From positions 2,108,001 through 2,172,000 of the forward strand of contig NC_049916.1 in the NCBI RefSeq assembly GCF_001411555.2: a stretch of 64,000 nucleotides of DNA. Direction: 5' to 3'. Below the pieces are notes generated by a model. That model had not been told where the DNA came from and did not search any database. It saw nothing but the letters and a program-made list of their open reading frames with translations. Below, one piece after another: positions 11,396 to 22,625 of the stretch. The stretch's first letter is position 1; the number at the start of each line of letters is the position of its first letter. Source of the stretch: Juglans regia (Eukaryota; Streptophyta; Magnoliopsida; Fagales; Juglandaceae). The translations under genes and the position numbers were made by a program.

Positions 11396-12049
11396 TCATT
11401 GAAATCGTACCTCACGACCCTTGACGCCATTTTTAACCCTTCCATGCCCATCTTCCCAATGCACTGGTTGTTGGTCCAGGGGGGCTGACATGTTCTCCTC
11501 TTTGTGTCCCTTACTGCAGGCCGTGCCGCTGGCGCTCACCCTGCTGTAAATATCCATAATCTTCTCAGCTGCCTCCACCTCGTCTTTGCTTTCCTTCATC
11601 AACTTCTCCACTTCTGCCTTTGGAATCCTCAGTCTCACCCTCAAACCGCCATTATTCTCCTGCGATCCTTCCTTGGACTCTTCGAGCATAATGCTTGTCG
11701 ATTTCATGATGGAAAGGTCAGAAACTGACCTTCGAGACAGCATTAGGCTCTCGAGCCTGTCCTTGGCACTCATGTTTATCCCCGACCGGGCTCTTCTTGT
11801 AACTTTGGTCTCGTTTGGAGCCTGTGGCAACTCTACTAGGAAGTAGAGCCTCCTTGGCTCCAGCAGCTGGTCTGGTTCCAAACGTTTTGCTCGAGTTCCG
11901 AAATGCTTGACATCCTCGGAATCCAACAGAACATGTCCCGGGTAGTCCTTCACCACCTCCCCAGCTTTCACGGGTGTCTTCAACTTCAATGTCTCCCCGT
12001 CAATTTTCATCACCTTTACGGTCTTCTTTGCCCCCAAACTGTTTCCCAT
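11396..12049 (-). CDS. PADRE (DUF4228) domain protein, At1g66480-like
   Basis: Intronless 217-residue protein. It starts MGNSLGAKKTVKVMKIDGE: the MGN start is a typical N-myristoylation signal, so membrane attachment is likely. The first ~75 residues carry the PADRE/DUF4228 pattern (KVMKIDGE, LKLKTPVKAGEVVKDYPGH, RRLYFLVELP). This is followed by a conserved middle block, SGINMSAKDRLESLMLSRRS (about 89-108), then an acidic, Lys-rich stretch and RVRLRIPKAEVEKLMKES (about 136-153). This layout matches Arabidopsis At1g66480. PADRE genes are known to respond to pathogens and abiotic stress; their biochemical role is unknown, so I infer only a stress-related role here. The length is normal for the family and no defects are visible. 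A TATA-like box lies about 135 bp upstream of the ATG. It stands alone, with no cotranscribed neighbour. Confidence 0.88.
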   Translation of the reverse strand: MGNSLGAKKTVKVMKIDGETLKLKTPVKAGEVVKDYPGHVLLDSEDVKHFGTRAKRLEPDQLLEPRRLYFLVELPQAPNETKVTRRARSGINMSAKDRLESLMLSRRSVSDLSIMKSTSIMLEESKEGSQENNGGLRVRLRIPKAEVEKLMKESKDEVEAAEKIMDIYSRVSASGTACSKGHKEENMSAPLDQQPVHWEDGHGRVKNGVKGREVRFQ

Positions 12050-12184
12050 GGAGTTTAGTTTTTTTCAGTTTCTTTCTCGGTAACCAAATAATATTGTGTT
12101 CGATCTCTGCTCTTCTAATTGCTTGGTGAGTCTCAATTACAACAATCGTTGGTGGGTGCATGTGAGAGAGATCATTGGCAATGC

Positions 12185-12190
12185 TTTATA
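12185..12190 (-). promoter_or_regulatory. TATA-like box of the PADRE gene
   Basis: On the minus strand CCTATAAAGC sits 136-141 bp upstream of the ATG at 12049, which would put the transcription start near 12155 with a ~105-nt leader. The leader region contains CAAT-rich and pyrimidine-rich stretches. Position and sequence fit a plant core promoter, but this is inferred from sequence alone. Confidence 0.4.
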
Positions 12191-14638
12191 GGAAGTTGGT
12201 GGGCGTGGTCATTGGTCAACAAAGAAGGCAAATTTTGAAAATCGGCCGACTGTCTGACAAACAAAATGTACGTACGTAAGCTTTCAATCGAACGGCAATA
12301 ATAATAATAATAATAAGTAATAACAACAATCATAATAAACAAATGAAAGTAATTTGTATCTTTATTCCTGCTTTGACTGCGGATCTATGGTCAGAATAAA
12401 ACCGAAGAAACAAATCATCATGTCCACAATTCCTTATCCAAATTCCATGTGAATTCACGGTGAGAGTTAAAAGACATTTAATTTATAAGAAAATATATTT
12501 ACAATCGTGAATTGTGTAACCGTCGCGTAATCATTTAAAAATAAAAAAATATAAAATAAAATTTATATAAAAAAATTAATTTTTTAATAATAAATTCTAT
12601 TATTTTTTAAAGCGATTACGCGCGACTTTCATATACTTTATAATTATATGTAGAATTATTATTTATTTATTTAAAATTTATTTGATATCTCTAGCTCGTT
12701 TTCATTTGAGATATATCTAATTTCAATACGAATACAAATTCGAAGAGATCTCAAACATGATTTCAACAATCGAATAGATGATCCGCTGATCTTTAATAGA
12801 GAAAAACCGTGAATATCATGTGTGGGGAAGATGATGATCAATACATATTCATATTTGTTTCCACCTTGTTCAACACAATTCTTGGCGATGATGATGGCGC
12901 CGAGTTTAAGAAATTCAAGTACTTCATATATATATATATATATATAATCAAACTATACATGAAGGTTAAAATTGACTTGGTGCACGTATATAGAATTAGG
13001 AACAGAGAAAATTTCACCATGGTTGGACTTTGCTTCATAAGATTAAAAGTAAGTTATATTAAAGAAGCAAAGTACGTAAGAGGCCAGGTGGTACGTACGG
13101 TTGGAATTAAACTTTTTATTTTCTTTTGATCTGATGCCGGTACTTCTCGTGTAATTGATTAATGAACAGTGCCGCTGCTGTTGGAATAAACACGTGTGCT
13201 TTTTTATTAATTAATGCTTTTAATTCGAAAATTAGTCGCGGACACATGCAGGGTCCAAAACGATAGTCCGCAGAGCAACTTGGAAGCTTTTGCAACTTTT
13301 CAAATTAAAGATTACGTTGGACGCACGAAGAGTACTGGAAGGAACTTCACTGAATTAGAAAAATGGTTTTTTCGTGCTGATTGCTGACGTACGACTGCTA
13401 CTGTTGGTCCCGCTCGTACACATTGCCATCCATATGGTTCTTGGCTATAACCATCAAAATCAAATATGATTGCATCATGATCTTGAATCTTGAATCTTGA
13501 ATCTTGATTACAATACGCATATGACAAATGCCAGATAATTGGAATTGACTGAATATATAATTAATATATGAATGCAATTGGGTTATAATCCTTTTAATTT
13601 TTTTTAAATATTATTTATATATATATATATATATTTTCTTCTAAGCAAATATTTTATATATTAATGTATAATTATGGGTTGCATTTTTCTAATGCACATA
13701 TATCATTTTAATATATATTACACTATCAATTTATTTGTTTATCCTATCCTTTCCCATGTTAGCTTTTCTTTAGATTTTTTATAACGAGTTATACTATATT
13801 CTCATTTCACTTCATCGCAATTCATAAATCATTAGATTAATTATTAAATTTTTAAATAATAAATTCAAGTGCCACCACAAAATGACCCATATGGCCAATC
13901 CCTTAGTAGTTTGGTCTCGACCACCATTGGGGGTAGTCAAATGTGGCCGGCCACTCAATGGAATCTAGAACTCAAGCCACCAAGTTTTTCAAATTTTTAT
14001 TTTGAAATATAAAGGTAGCTAAATTTTACTTTATAATATAAATGATTTTACAATCTAACGTATTATATCAAACTATGACAGTCAGTGAATTTTCTTCTAG
14101 AAGATGATAATTTCTTTTTAGACAAAGCATTTCTCAATTTCTAATAGAAAGGATTGCCCAAAATATGTCATAAACGAGACACTATTCCTAAAAAAATAGG
14201 TGACCTATCTCAAGTTGAACAACACATAAGAAGGAATGATTGTCCAAAAATTATTATTATTATTACTTTATAAATATATTTCAGGCAAAGAAACAACCAG
14301 ATCAACCTCGGCATGAGTCAGCAGCCATTTCATTCGGTTCAGATCGCTTTTGCAGAATTATATATAGTCTGGGAACTGTAACAAGTAAGAAACAGTTTGG
14401 TTGTTAATGGAATTTTGTATCACTTTACAAGCACTACCACGAGTAAAACACAAAACTGCAATTTCCAGGTGAAGTATTCTATGAAAAACATCATCTCAAA
14501 TGAGTTTTTACACACTAATCATACACGTAACAAATACAGAAGCAATGAGACTGTCATTAATATCCCAAGCCCCTATTCTCAGTTTTGGCACCTGATCAAA
14601 AGAAACAAATAAAAATTTCTTAGGTAGAACTACACCTT
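12191..14638. other. AT-rich intergenic region with a short inverted-repeat element and (TA)n
   Basis: No gene. An inverted-repeat element of about 125 bp lies at 12513-12636: the left arm has GTAACCGTCGCGTAATCATTT and the right arm, read inverted, GTCGCGCGTAATCGCTTT. (AT)n runs occur at about 12927-12947 and 13617-13634. A short (TCTTGAA)n-like repeat is at 13479-13507. The 3' UTR of the U-box gene probably occupies the last 200-300 bases. Confidence 0.4.
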
Positions 14639-17600
14639 TTAGGGCTGCTGTAACTTTCGAAGATGCTCCAACAATGAAGTAGCTTTCCGTTTAGCCCTCT
14701 CCGAGCCACTCCTGGCAAGCTCTGACAATGGTATGACAGCACCAAGCCTACTTATGGAGGCAAGATTATTAGTGTCTCTCTTGCACAAGGCAAGTATAAT
14801 TGCAGCCGCGTTTTCTTTGTTGCGAGGTACTCCTGTTCTCAAAAGATCTATCAAAACAGGAATAGTGCTAGCCTTTATAATAGCAACCTTTGCCTCTTGG
14901 TGGCTAGCAAGAACTGACATTATGGTTAGGGCTTCATCAATCATGCAACTGCTTGAATCTGTAAGCATCTTCAATAACGCTTTGATTATCCCCGCCCTCA
15001 CTGCCCTGCCCTTATTCCCCTGATAAATACACATATTGAACAATGCTGTCGCAGCATCCTTTTTCCCTCTAGCGCTCCCATTTTGGAGCAATTCCACCAA
15101 AGCTGGGATTGCACCTGATGCACCTATTATTATTTTGTTCTCGTCTGCAAGAGCCAAGCTAAAAAGGGTAGCTGCTGCATTCTCTCTTGCTTCCATGCTT
15201 CCATTTCTGAGGACATGGACAATTGAAGGAACAGCTCCAGCAAGCATTACGAGCGCCTTGTTGTTTTCATATATGGAGAGGTTGAGAATGGAAGTAACTG
15301 CATTTTCTTGTGTTAACACGTCTTCTGTTGTTAAGAGATTGACCAGGACCGGAATGGCTCCAGATTCTGCAATTAATACTCTGTAATCTGTGCTTCTTTT
15401 GGATAGCGATCGGATTTCAGCTGCGGCTTCTTTACGCTCCTCAGATGACTGGCTGGAGAGCTTGTGATGTAGAGCTTGAATAACTGCTATCTCCTTACTA
15501 ACATCACGAAATGACCCATCACTTCTTTTAATCTTCCCATTTGTTAGTCCTTTTTGCTCCTCAATATTGTGGTCAATACACCATTGAGTAATTAGACTTC
15601 TAAGAACATAATTTGGAGTGAGTGTACAATTTTCGAGCTTCTGCTGAGTTTTTGGACATGTTGCATTCCCCGAATCTAGCCATTTCTGTATGAAAACTCT
15701 CTCGTACGTCTGTAGAATCAAGAGAGAGATATATCAGAAGGAAGGTATAACAAAGATAACCAAGTTTTCAGGCAGTCTCTTCTAAAAAGAAAATATGTTG
15801 AAATGGGAATTGACATGAATCATACCTGTCCAGTGGCAACAATAACTGGATCTCTCATAAGTTCCAAGGATATGGAGCAAATAAAATCTTCAGGAATTAC
15901 AACTGGATCAGGCTTCTTGACGTTCTCTAAACTGTTGGTGGCTGAATTGTCTAGTCCATCAGCACCAACATTATTTGCTAGAATAGCCTCACAAGGATCA
16001 GAAGAGTTTCCGTGCCTTTCAGTTTTATTACTTGTCGGATTTGCATCAAGCCTTTTTGGACCATTACTTCCTGGAATAGCATCCAGCACATAACATCATC
16101 GTTACTACTACCAGTATTCTGAATACGCAAAATTCCAATCGTACATTCACCTGATTGTTGCAGATCAATTTCTTCATCCAGCAGCTGGGTTAAGGCAAGA
16201 GACAACATTTTTGAATTCAAAGATCCGTATCTTTTTGCAGCTCTTCTCAGCTGTGATCTCACCAGTTCCACCTAGTAGAAGGGAAAATATAAAGCGCAAG
16301 TCTAGTTGATAAGAAAGCACCATAGGTTTTGTAAGTTGTAACCCCTACCTGTTCTTGAACTTCTTCTGAGATTCCAAAATGATCATATGGTATGCTGCTT
16401 AATGCCTTCTCCAATTTCCACGTCACATATTGAAATTGGGACGCAATCTTCCCCACAGCTCCATCCTTAAATCAAGATATACCAAATTTCAGAGTGATAC
16501 CTAGAGACTCTCTCGAGGATGTACATGACAGCAACAAAGTCTTCACAAGAGCAAGGGTTAATTTCCATGACAAATGAAGCGTCCCCTTTTCAATGAAAAA
16601 TACTAACTATATAATTTTTTTTTATAGAAAATATACTAACTATGTAATTAAGTAATCTTTATATCGCATTAGTGCACCCTGATGGCTTGATGATGCTCTT
16701 TTTTTCCCCTTCTTGATGGAGTGCACACACCATACATTTTTGTCTTAGTCCAGACCGCTGCTCTGCCATCCAGACCCTAATTAACGATTCCACAAAATGA
16801 GTGATAACTACTAAGACCATCAGTCACTGTTGTGATGCCTCTTTAGAGCATGAGATTGGGACCCATTAATTGTCACAACATCATCTTATACAATTGAGCA
16901 GTCACCAAAAAAATGAACTTAGAATATGCGATTGTGCAATCAACTTGTTATCAATCAAAATATTATTTCTCCAGAGGATTATGCGGAAAGCAATCACATT
17001 ACTACCTATAAAAAAAAAAAAAAAAAAAAAAAAATCAATCACATTAACACTATTACAAGTTTGATTTTTTTTTTAAAGCATGGCATTGATCCAAGTATCC
17101 CAGAAAAAGCAAGTAATTTACCCGAAAATTTAACACCAATGCTTCGTTCGGTTTCCGAGGAAAAGCAGGAAAAGAAAACAAGCGAAGGTTCAGAATTAGA
17201 GATTCCACATTGACCCAAAGCAATATCATCCCCAAATGAAATACATCCCCTAGCTAGTTTCCCAACATTCAATTTTGTACTCTATTCAAACTTTCAGATG
17301 AACGAAACAGATATTTGAAAACAAAAAACGCAAAAGTAAGAAAGAAGATGAAACTCACGGAAGAGTTACTGGAGCGGAAGTTTTTCCAGCAAGCAATAAA
17401 AGCCGCTTGGTGGCCCGGAGGGCCACCGCCAGATCGGGCGACCAGGAAGAAGAGGAGTAAGAAGTCGAAACATGAGACGGCGGAGAATGGCCGGAGCGAG
17501 CGAAGTTCCTAATCTCCTCGAGCAAATGCGTGAGCAATGCAATCCGACGGATCAGATCCGTACAGTCCTTCCTGAACACCAACAAAGCGTCGCCTTCGGG

Positions 17601-17669
17601 AATGCCGGAAGCGGCGGGCCCGGAAGTGACAATGTCCAACACGAGGTCGAGGAGTGCGCCGCTGGCCAT
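14639..17669 (-). CDS. PUB10-like: U-box/ARM-repeat E3 ubiquitin ligase, PUB10/PUB11-like, frameshifted
   Basis: Four exons with canonical junctions: 17370-17669, 16349-16465, 15826-16271 and 14639-15709. I chose the start at MASGALLD because it matches the family N-terminus better than an ATG 14 codons upstream. The encoded order is: the U-box N-terminal domain (RKDCTDLIRRIALLTHLLEE, residues ~34-53); a helical region (FQYVTWKLEKALSSIP); a Ser/Asn-rich linker; the U-box (EDFICSISLELMRDPVIVAT, continuing TYERVFIQKW and CPKTQQKL across the third intron); then ARM repeats to the end (GAIPVLVNLL, GAVPSIVHVL, GAIPALVELL and GIIKALLKML). This class transfers ubiquitin from E2 to substrates and acts in defence, hormone or flowering pathways. 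All exon joints are phase 0, but exon 3 is 446 nt rather than a multiple of three. Two extra bases (16086-16091) shift the frame between SSNDDVM and LDAIPGSNG. As read, the product stops at about residue 236, before the U-box. The U-box Pro of the usual CPI motif is Ser. It is either a decaying copy, a polymorphism or a sequence error. Confidence 0.9.
15978..16271 (-). pseudogene. Frameshifted portion of exon 3 in the U-box gene
   Basis: Reading on from exon 2 (EEVQEQ | VELVRSQLRRAAKRYGS), the frame is correct through SGECTIGILRIQNTGSSNDD and VM. It then runs out of frame as CWMLFQEVMVQ to a stop at 15978. The genuine continuation, starting LDAIPGSNGPKRLDANP, is found two bases over (open from 16089 down to the donor at 15826). 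No GT-AG intron fits between the two frames, so an indel is the simplest explanation. Confidence 0.75.
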
Positions 17670-18033
17670 AACGTCAACTACGACGCAGGCGACTGAAATT
17701 GGAAGCCCCAACTACCTTCTGTCTCGTGTGTGAGAGTTTGGACTGCCGTCTCGCTCTTATGAGCCCTCTCTATCGGCGACTCTTCCTAGGCAGAGGAGTA
17801 AGGGAGTGCGTGGGTGTGTTTTGGTAAGGAAAGCGAGATTCTCTGGGGGAAGAAAACAAGAAAATACATTTGGATATGGGAATCTGTAAACCGGAATAGG
17901 CCTTACGACGAACACGTTGCTACGTACTTCACCTGTAATCATGTTTTCAGTTTTTCGTTGATTGTCAGGCTTTAACGTCACACTTCTTGTTGTGTTCTTT
18001 ATTTTAACAAAAAATCTACTCAACTTCTTACTA
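17670..18033 (-). promoter_or_regulatory. 5' UTR and proximal promoter of the U-box gene
   Basis: The stretch upstream of the chosen ATG, on the minus strand, is pyrimidine-rich and CpG-containing (17700-17850), unlike the AT-rich DNA beyond 18030. This fits a leader and core promoter. I see no clear TATA box, so the transcription start is not placed. Confidence 0.35.
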
Positions 18034-18220
18034 TTCATACAACTTTCACACTCTACATTATTTTTTTCTTTTATTAAATATTTATTATATAAATAATAAA
18101 TAAAAAATTTAAAATAATTTAAAAAGAATAAACTTAAAAAAAAAATTTTAAAAAAATATTAAAAATTTAAAAAATTTAAAAAAGTGTGGAATGTAGAGTG
18201 TGGTGGAGGTTGTGTAGCAA
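18034..18220. mobile_element. MITE, copy 1 of a family also present at 62.9 kb
   Basis: The left end carries TTTCACACTCTACATT and the right end AATGTAGAGTGTGGTGGAGG then TTGTGTAGCAA, an inverted pair enclosing an A/T-only core. The same ends and core order recur at 62852-63062 (AATGTGGAGTGTGGAGTGTG then GTGGAGGTTGTGTAGCAA). No coding content. Target duplication not resolved. Confidence 0.55.
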
Positions 18221-18678
18221 AACTCTTATTTTAATGAAAAAGTAATTAAAAACGAATGCATAGTCATTTTGTGGGTTAATTTGGATTAAAAAATTTAATT
18301 TATAAATTGAGATATTTTGATATAATATATCACTTTTTTTAATATAAAATAAAGCAAACGTATTATATCAAATTATATTATTATATAAATTTATTTTTAA
18401 AAGACTTTTGCCTATATCTAATAGTTGTCGTTTTCAAATAAAATAATTATTCTCATCAGTCACTATTCACTATTTTACATTTTATAAAAAATATTTTATA
18501 TTTTATAAAAAAAATTATCAGATATGATATGTGAGAGTGAATAGTGATTGATGGATAGCAAAACTCTTTCAAATAATTAACGTAAAGTCAAAACCTAAGA
18601 ATCAACCATTTATGTTAAATTGCATAGGGTAATTGGAAATGAGCTAACTTACTCTCATCAAACATGCTTTAACCATTA

Positions 18679-19130
18679 GAGCATTGGTAGTGGTTTATCC
18701 ATCTTCATATGTAAAATTGTCCTTTTTAAAGAATGATTTTGCATATGAAAAAAAACTCTCACATTGGTTTATGCATTTTTTAATCAAATAATAATAAAAT
18801 ATTTTTTTTATTTTTTATTTATTTCCTAAAATTATTATTTTTTATATATTTTACAATTAACATCCACTTTGTATTATCAACTTAATACAAATTTTATGTA
18901 TCAAAATCATCTTAATATAAATTCTACAAAGTTGATTTTAATGGGTAGGAGAGAGAAAAAAATAATAAAATAATATTTGAATAATGAATAGTGATTCTTC
19001 AAATTTGAAGAAGCACTATTTATAGCTATGCAAAAATTTAGAAATGCATAAGTTAATGTAGATGAATTTAAAGACATATTTTTTAAATTTAAAGATGAAG
19101 ATGAAGATAGAGAAGCTACTACCAATGCTC
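18679..19130. mobile_element. Tourist-like (PIF/Harbinger-type) MITE
   Basis: The 452-bp element begins GAGCATTGGTAGTGGTTT and ends ..AGCTACTACCAATGCTC, an inverted repeat of roughly 30 bp whose inner part continues as TATCCATCTTCAT / GATGAAGATGAAGATA. TTA at 18676-18678 and TTA at 19131-19133 form the 3-bp target duplication expected for PIF/Harbinger. The interior is AT-rich and non-coding. Confidence 0.7.
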
Positions 19131-20480
19131 TTACATGAGAAGAAAAATACAAGGAGAAGTGTTATTTGCATGGAATTAGTACTTAGCTGCATGCAACCAA
19201 CCAACAAAAACAAGCTTGCATCATTCTTTTTAGGTCTGTCTAGTTTTAGCAATTACCCGACGCATGTCGAATTGTGAAACTATCACATGATTAATATTAA
19301 TGATATATTATAATAAAATGTTAATGGTTACCTACATGAATTGCCTCCTGATGATCTCATCCGGCCTTTGTCCATATAAAATGTTCTTAAATGTTAAAGA
19401 CATTTGAATTATTCTCTAAAAAAAACTATAATGGAGAAAACAGATCACCATTGACATCTATTCTGGGTTATTCGATCTCGTTGATACGTAATATTTAGAA
19501 GACGGAGATCAGACATATTCATTGCTAAAAAGTATGTAGTAGAAACATGTCAAGTATATACGACAGAGTTTCACTGAAAATTATTTTACAGATCGATGCA
19601 AACAATAAGTAGTAGTCTTGTTCATGTTAGAATATTCCAAAATCTCCCTAGCTAGCTCGATCTGTCCAAGGGTTATGTTTTTTTCGTAAACTATGTATAT
19701 AAGACTACATGGTTCTGGATATATATAGTAATATATAAACTTGTATACAACAGACATTGTGGTTCCAACACAATGCTGGACGTTGTTTGTGTCTGCTTCT
19801 CTGGACGGCCATAATTATTGGCTATTTATGTTGCTTTCATGCTATATACTTTCTCTCTTGGTGGAAATCCCATAATTAACACAAACGTTCAACCATGCAT
19901 GCAAAACCACCTCAATATATATATAAATTCAATCAAAAAGCATAAACAACAGCATTGATTGACGAGTTATTTTAGCTGTATATATTTGGAGCTACATATT
20001 TCGATCCAGAATACAAACCTGTTTGTCTTCTTTTAAGAGTAATATATTAAGAATCTTGACCAGTACTAAGTTATTTAATGTACTGTGATGGATCAAGGAG
20101 ATGATCTCATGATCAAAATATTGCAGTTATATATATATTGTTGTCATGCTAATTATCATCTGGCTAATTAGGGGTACTTGGTCGGCCATGTACGTACGCA
20201 CATGCATGAGCAGATCAACCGCGCCTAAAGTCAATTAGGACACGAAGATCATGAGGATCGACATAGAATTGGAAGCATGTTGTCCGATCCATGCATAACA
20301 TGGATCCTTGGATAGATTGTTGTGGGTAAAAGTATAAGGCCCAAAATTGAATTCCAGGCCCAGTACATTGGAAAAGAAAAATAAGAGAGACAAGACAAGA
20401 CAAATTAAGCTTCAGAACTCAAGAAATGAAGTCAGACATGCAATGAGAGATGGGATCATGTGACATAAAGTTAACATTCC
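19131..20480. other. Intergenic region, nothing recognised
   Basis: No gene or clear repeat. The sequence is AT-rich with scattered GTACGTAC and ATATATAT runs. The stretch 20215-20480 is of intermediate composition and may belong to the LTR remnant that follows. Confidence 0.3.
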
Positions 20481-20854
20481 TCACCAACCAAGACCTCAAT
20501 AAATGGGCCTTTTCTACCCAAAGAAAGGGGATGGACGATCTAGGATCTGAGATCTAATCGGAGGAGAGAGAAAGAGACGCTCATGGACGACTTTGGCCCG
20601 ATCACTGAGTGATCTTCTTCAACCTCATCACGAGAGACTCCAAAGGTATTCTCTACTCTAAGAAAAACGGGTCACCAACCCCTATTGTACACTGAGATAG
20701 GAGAGACTGTAAAATACATCCATTGTAGTAGATTCGCCCTTCAAATGACTCGTGGACGCAGGCTCTAAGTCGAATCACGTAAATCCATGTGTTTACTTAT
20801 CTCTTTATATTTCCTATATTCATTATTATTTACTGATATGGATGTACATATGGG
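20481..20854 (+). mobile_element. LTR fragment, probably Ty1/copia
   Basis: Near 20731-20785 the sequence reads GATTCGCCCTTCAAATGACT then CGTGGACGCAGGC and CGAATCACGTAAATCC. This resembles the R/U5 part of many plant copia LTRs (GACTCGTGGACGTAGGC...CCGAACCACGTAAATC). Upstream is a purine-rich leader-like stretch. No primer-binding site or partner LTR was found; the next element (from 20855) cuts it. The family call is from memory of the motif only. Confidence 0.4.
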
Positions 20855-21547
20855 TAGGGGTGCGCCCCAGCGAGAGTTCCCCCTTCCCGCACCTCACACG
20901 CCGCCTCCCGCATGGACAAGGGGGCGGGGGGCGGGATTTGGCCCCCCAGAATTCGCCCCACACACTAGGGGCGGGGCCCCCCATTTGGGTGCCGGGATGT
21001 TGAAACCCCAAAACAGAATGGAATTGCGATATATATGAAAACCCTAAATTTACATGCATAAAATTTTTTCATACAATCACAAATTCACACAATAATGAAC
21101 AAACAACTCAATCTCCACAACACACACTTCATAATCTCATCCTCAAAGTTCTCAAATCAATCCCATCCTTCATAACTAAACAAAACTAAAACAAAACCTT
21201 TCAAGAGTCAAGAATCAAGAAACTTACAGCGACGACGACGAAGCTAACTTCAGGTGGTGACAGTGACTGCAACAGTGTGCGACTTAAGAACTAAGAGTGA
21301 GAGAAATGGTAGATCTGAGTGAGAGTGAGACAATGATGAGAGAGATTTGAGAGTGAGGGTGGCGAGAGAGGGGCTGAGCTTGGGGGGTAGTTTTAGGTAT
21401 TAAATAAAACGACTCTGTTTTAATATAAATGCTAGGTTTTTTTATTTATCGTGGGCTCTAAACCGCATCCTTAAGGCCCAAATCACTACAGTGGGCCAAG
21501 GTTGATTCTTTTTCCCGTTCCGACCTATTGGGCGATTCTTATCCCTA
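20855..21547. mobile_element. GC-capped hAT-like MITE
   Basis: Starts TAGGGGTGCGCCCCAGCG and ends ..ATTCTTATCCCTA, an inverted TAGGG terminal pair as in plant hAT MITEs. The first 150 bp are strongly GC-rich, like the element at 8074-8718; the rest is AT-rich with a GAGA-rich stretch (21295-21370). I could not find an 8-bp target duplication, so the right border is tentative. Confidence 0.4.
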
Positions 21548-21850
21548 ACACAAACAATGAAATTTGGGGGTTACAAGGAGATAAAGTAAAATCCCAAAAC
21601 CAAATTCCTAAAAAAAAGTATAAAGACCTTATATAAAGTTTACAAGAAAATTAAAAAAAGAAAACCTAGAAAACTTAGTGCCTAATAGTAGGAAAACATG
21701 CATAATCCTGAGAGGAATCATATGCTTAGAGAGTTGAAAGAGAGATGAAAAACTTATTGCATGTCCCATAGTACCATAATTTGCTAGACTGTCCCAAAAT
21801 TTGCTAGACTATCTGGTAGCGCTTTATGTACCTCTATAAACATGATTATA
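21548..21850. other. Short intergenic segment before the CACTA element
   Basis: No gene recognised. A short repeated phrase (TTTGCTAGACT) occurs twice at about 21780-21812. Confidence 0.4.
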
Positions 21851-22204
21851 CACTACAAGAAATTAGGTCTTTTCCAACGATTTTAAAATCGTCGCAAAAA
21901 AAAATCGCCGCAAATATGCCTTATTTCTGGCAATTTTTTAAGTCGCCACTTAATTTTAAGTGCGAAGCTGGGAAATGGAGGAGCATAATTTTGACTTCAC
22001 TTTTTGCGGTGACTTTTCTACCTTTAGCGGGGATTTTTGTTGCTGCAACAAAGAATTGTCAATTATAGCGGCATTATAGTTCCGTCGATTAGAAAAATCG
22101 CTGCAATTAAGCCTATTTGCGGCGACCATTATCGCCGTAAAAAATATATACTGCAATTAAATCTTATTAGTGGCGAATGAAAGGTGCCGGAAAAGTAAAT
22201 AAAA

Positions 22205-22620
22205 TTTAAAACCCGCGCGTAGTCATTTCCCCTCATTTTTTTCCCTTCAGCCTTCTCCCTCGCCCCCCCTTCTCTCTCCCCAATCCCTCTTCTGCCTCAA
22301 GAATCTGCCGCCCATAGCACATTGCCAATGACCCCACCACGCCGTCGCCACCTCACCTCGACAGCCACCCCCTCCTTCTCCCCCAGTCGCCATATCGATC
22401 TCTTTCATTTTCTCGGAATCTAGCCTCACCTCTCTCTCTTTCAAATTCTCTATATCGCCGCCGCTAGGGGTGCCGTTCACCATCACCCACACCTCGACGC
22501 CGTCACCAGTCTTCCGTCGGAGCCCCCTTCTCCTCCACGCCTAGCCCAGTAGCCCGAGGCCCTCCCTCTCTCCCTTGCTCTGTTTGCAACCCACTGCCAC
22601 CAAATGAGGAGGGGGCACGA
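22205..22620. promoter_or_regulatory. CpG-rich block inside the CACTA element, possible promoter/leader
   Basis: A sharply bounded GC- and CT-rich stretch (CTCCCTCGCCCCCCCTTCTC, many CCGCC and CGCCG) just after the left subterminal repeats and directly before the HUB2-like exon. It could be the element's own promoter and untranslated first exon, or captured host 5' UTR. The minus-strand frame at 22247-22492 is low-complexity and unlikely to be coding. Confidence 0.35.
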
Positions 22621-22625
22621 GGAGT

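Noticed and set aside
15036..15386. Plus-strand frames opposite the ARM repeats
   Set aside because: Shadow frames of the minus-strand U-box gene.
22247..22492. Minus-strand 81-residue Gly/Glu/Arg-rich frame in the CACTA element
   Set aside because: Composition follows from the CT-rich block; no conserved features.
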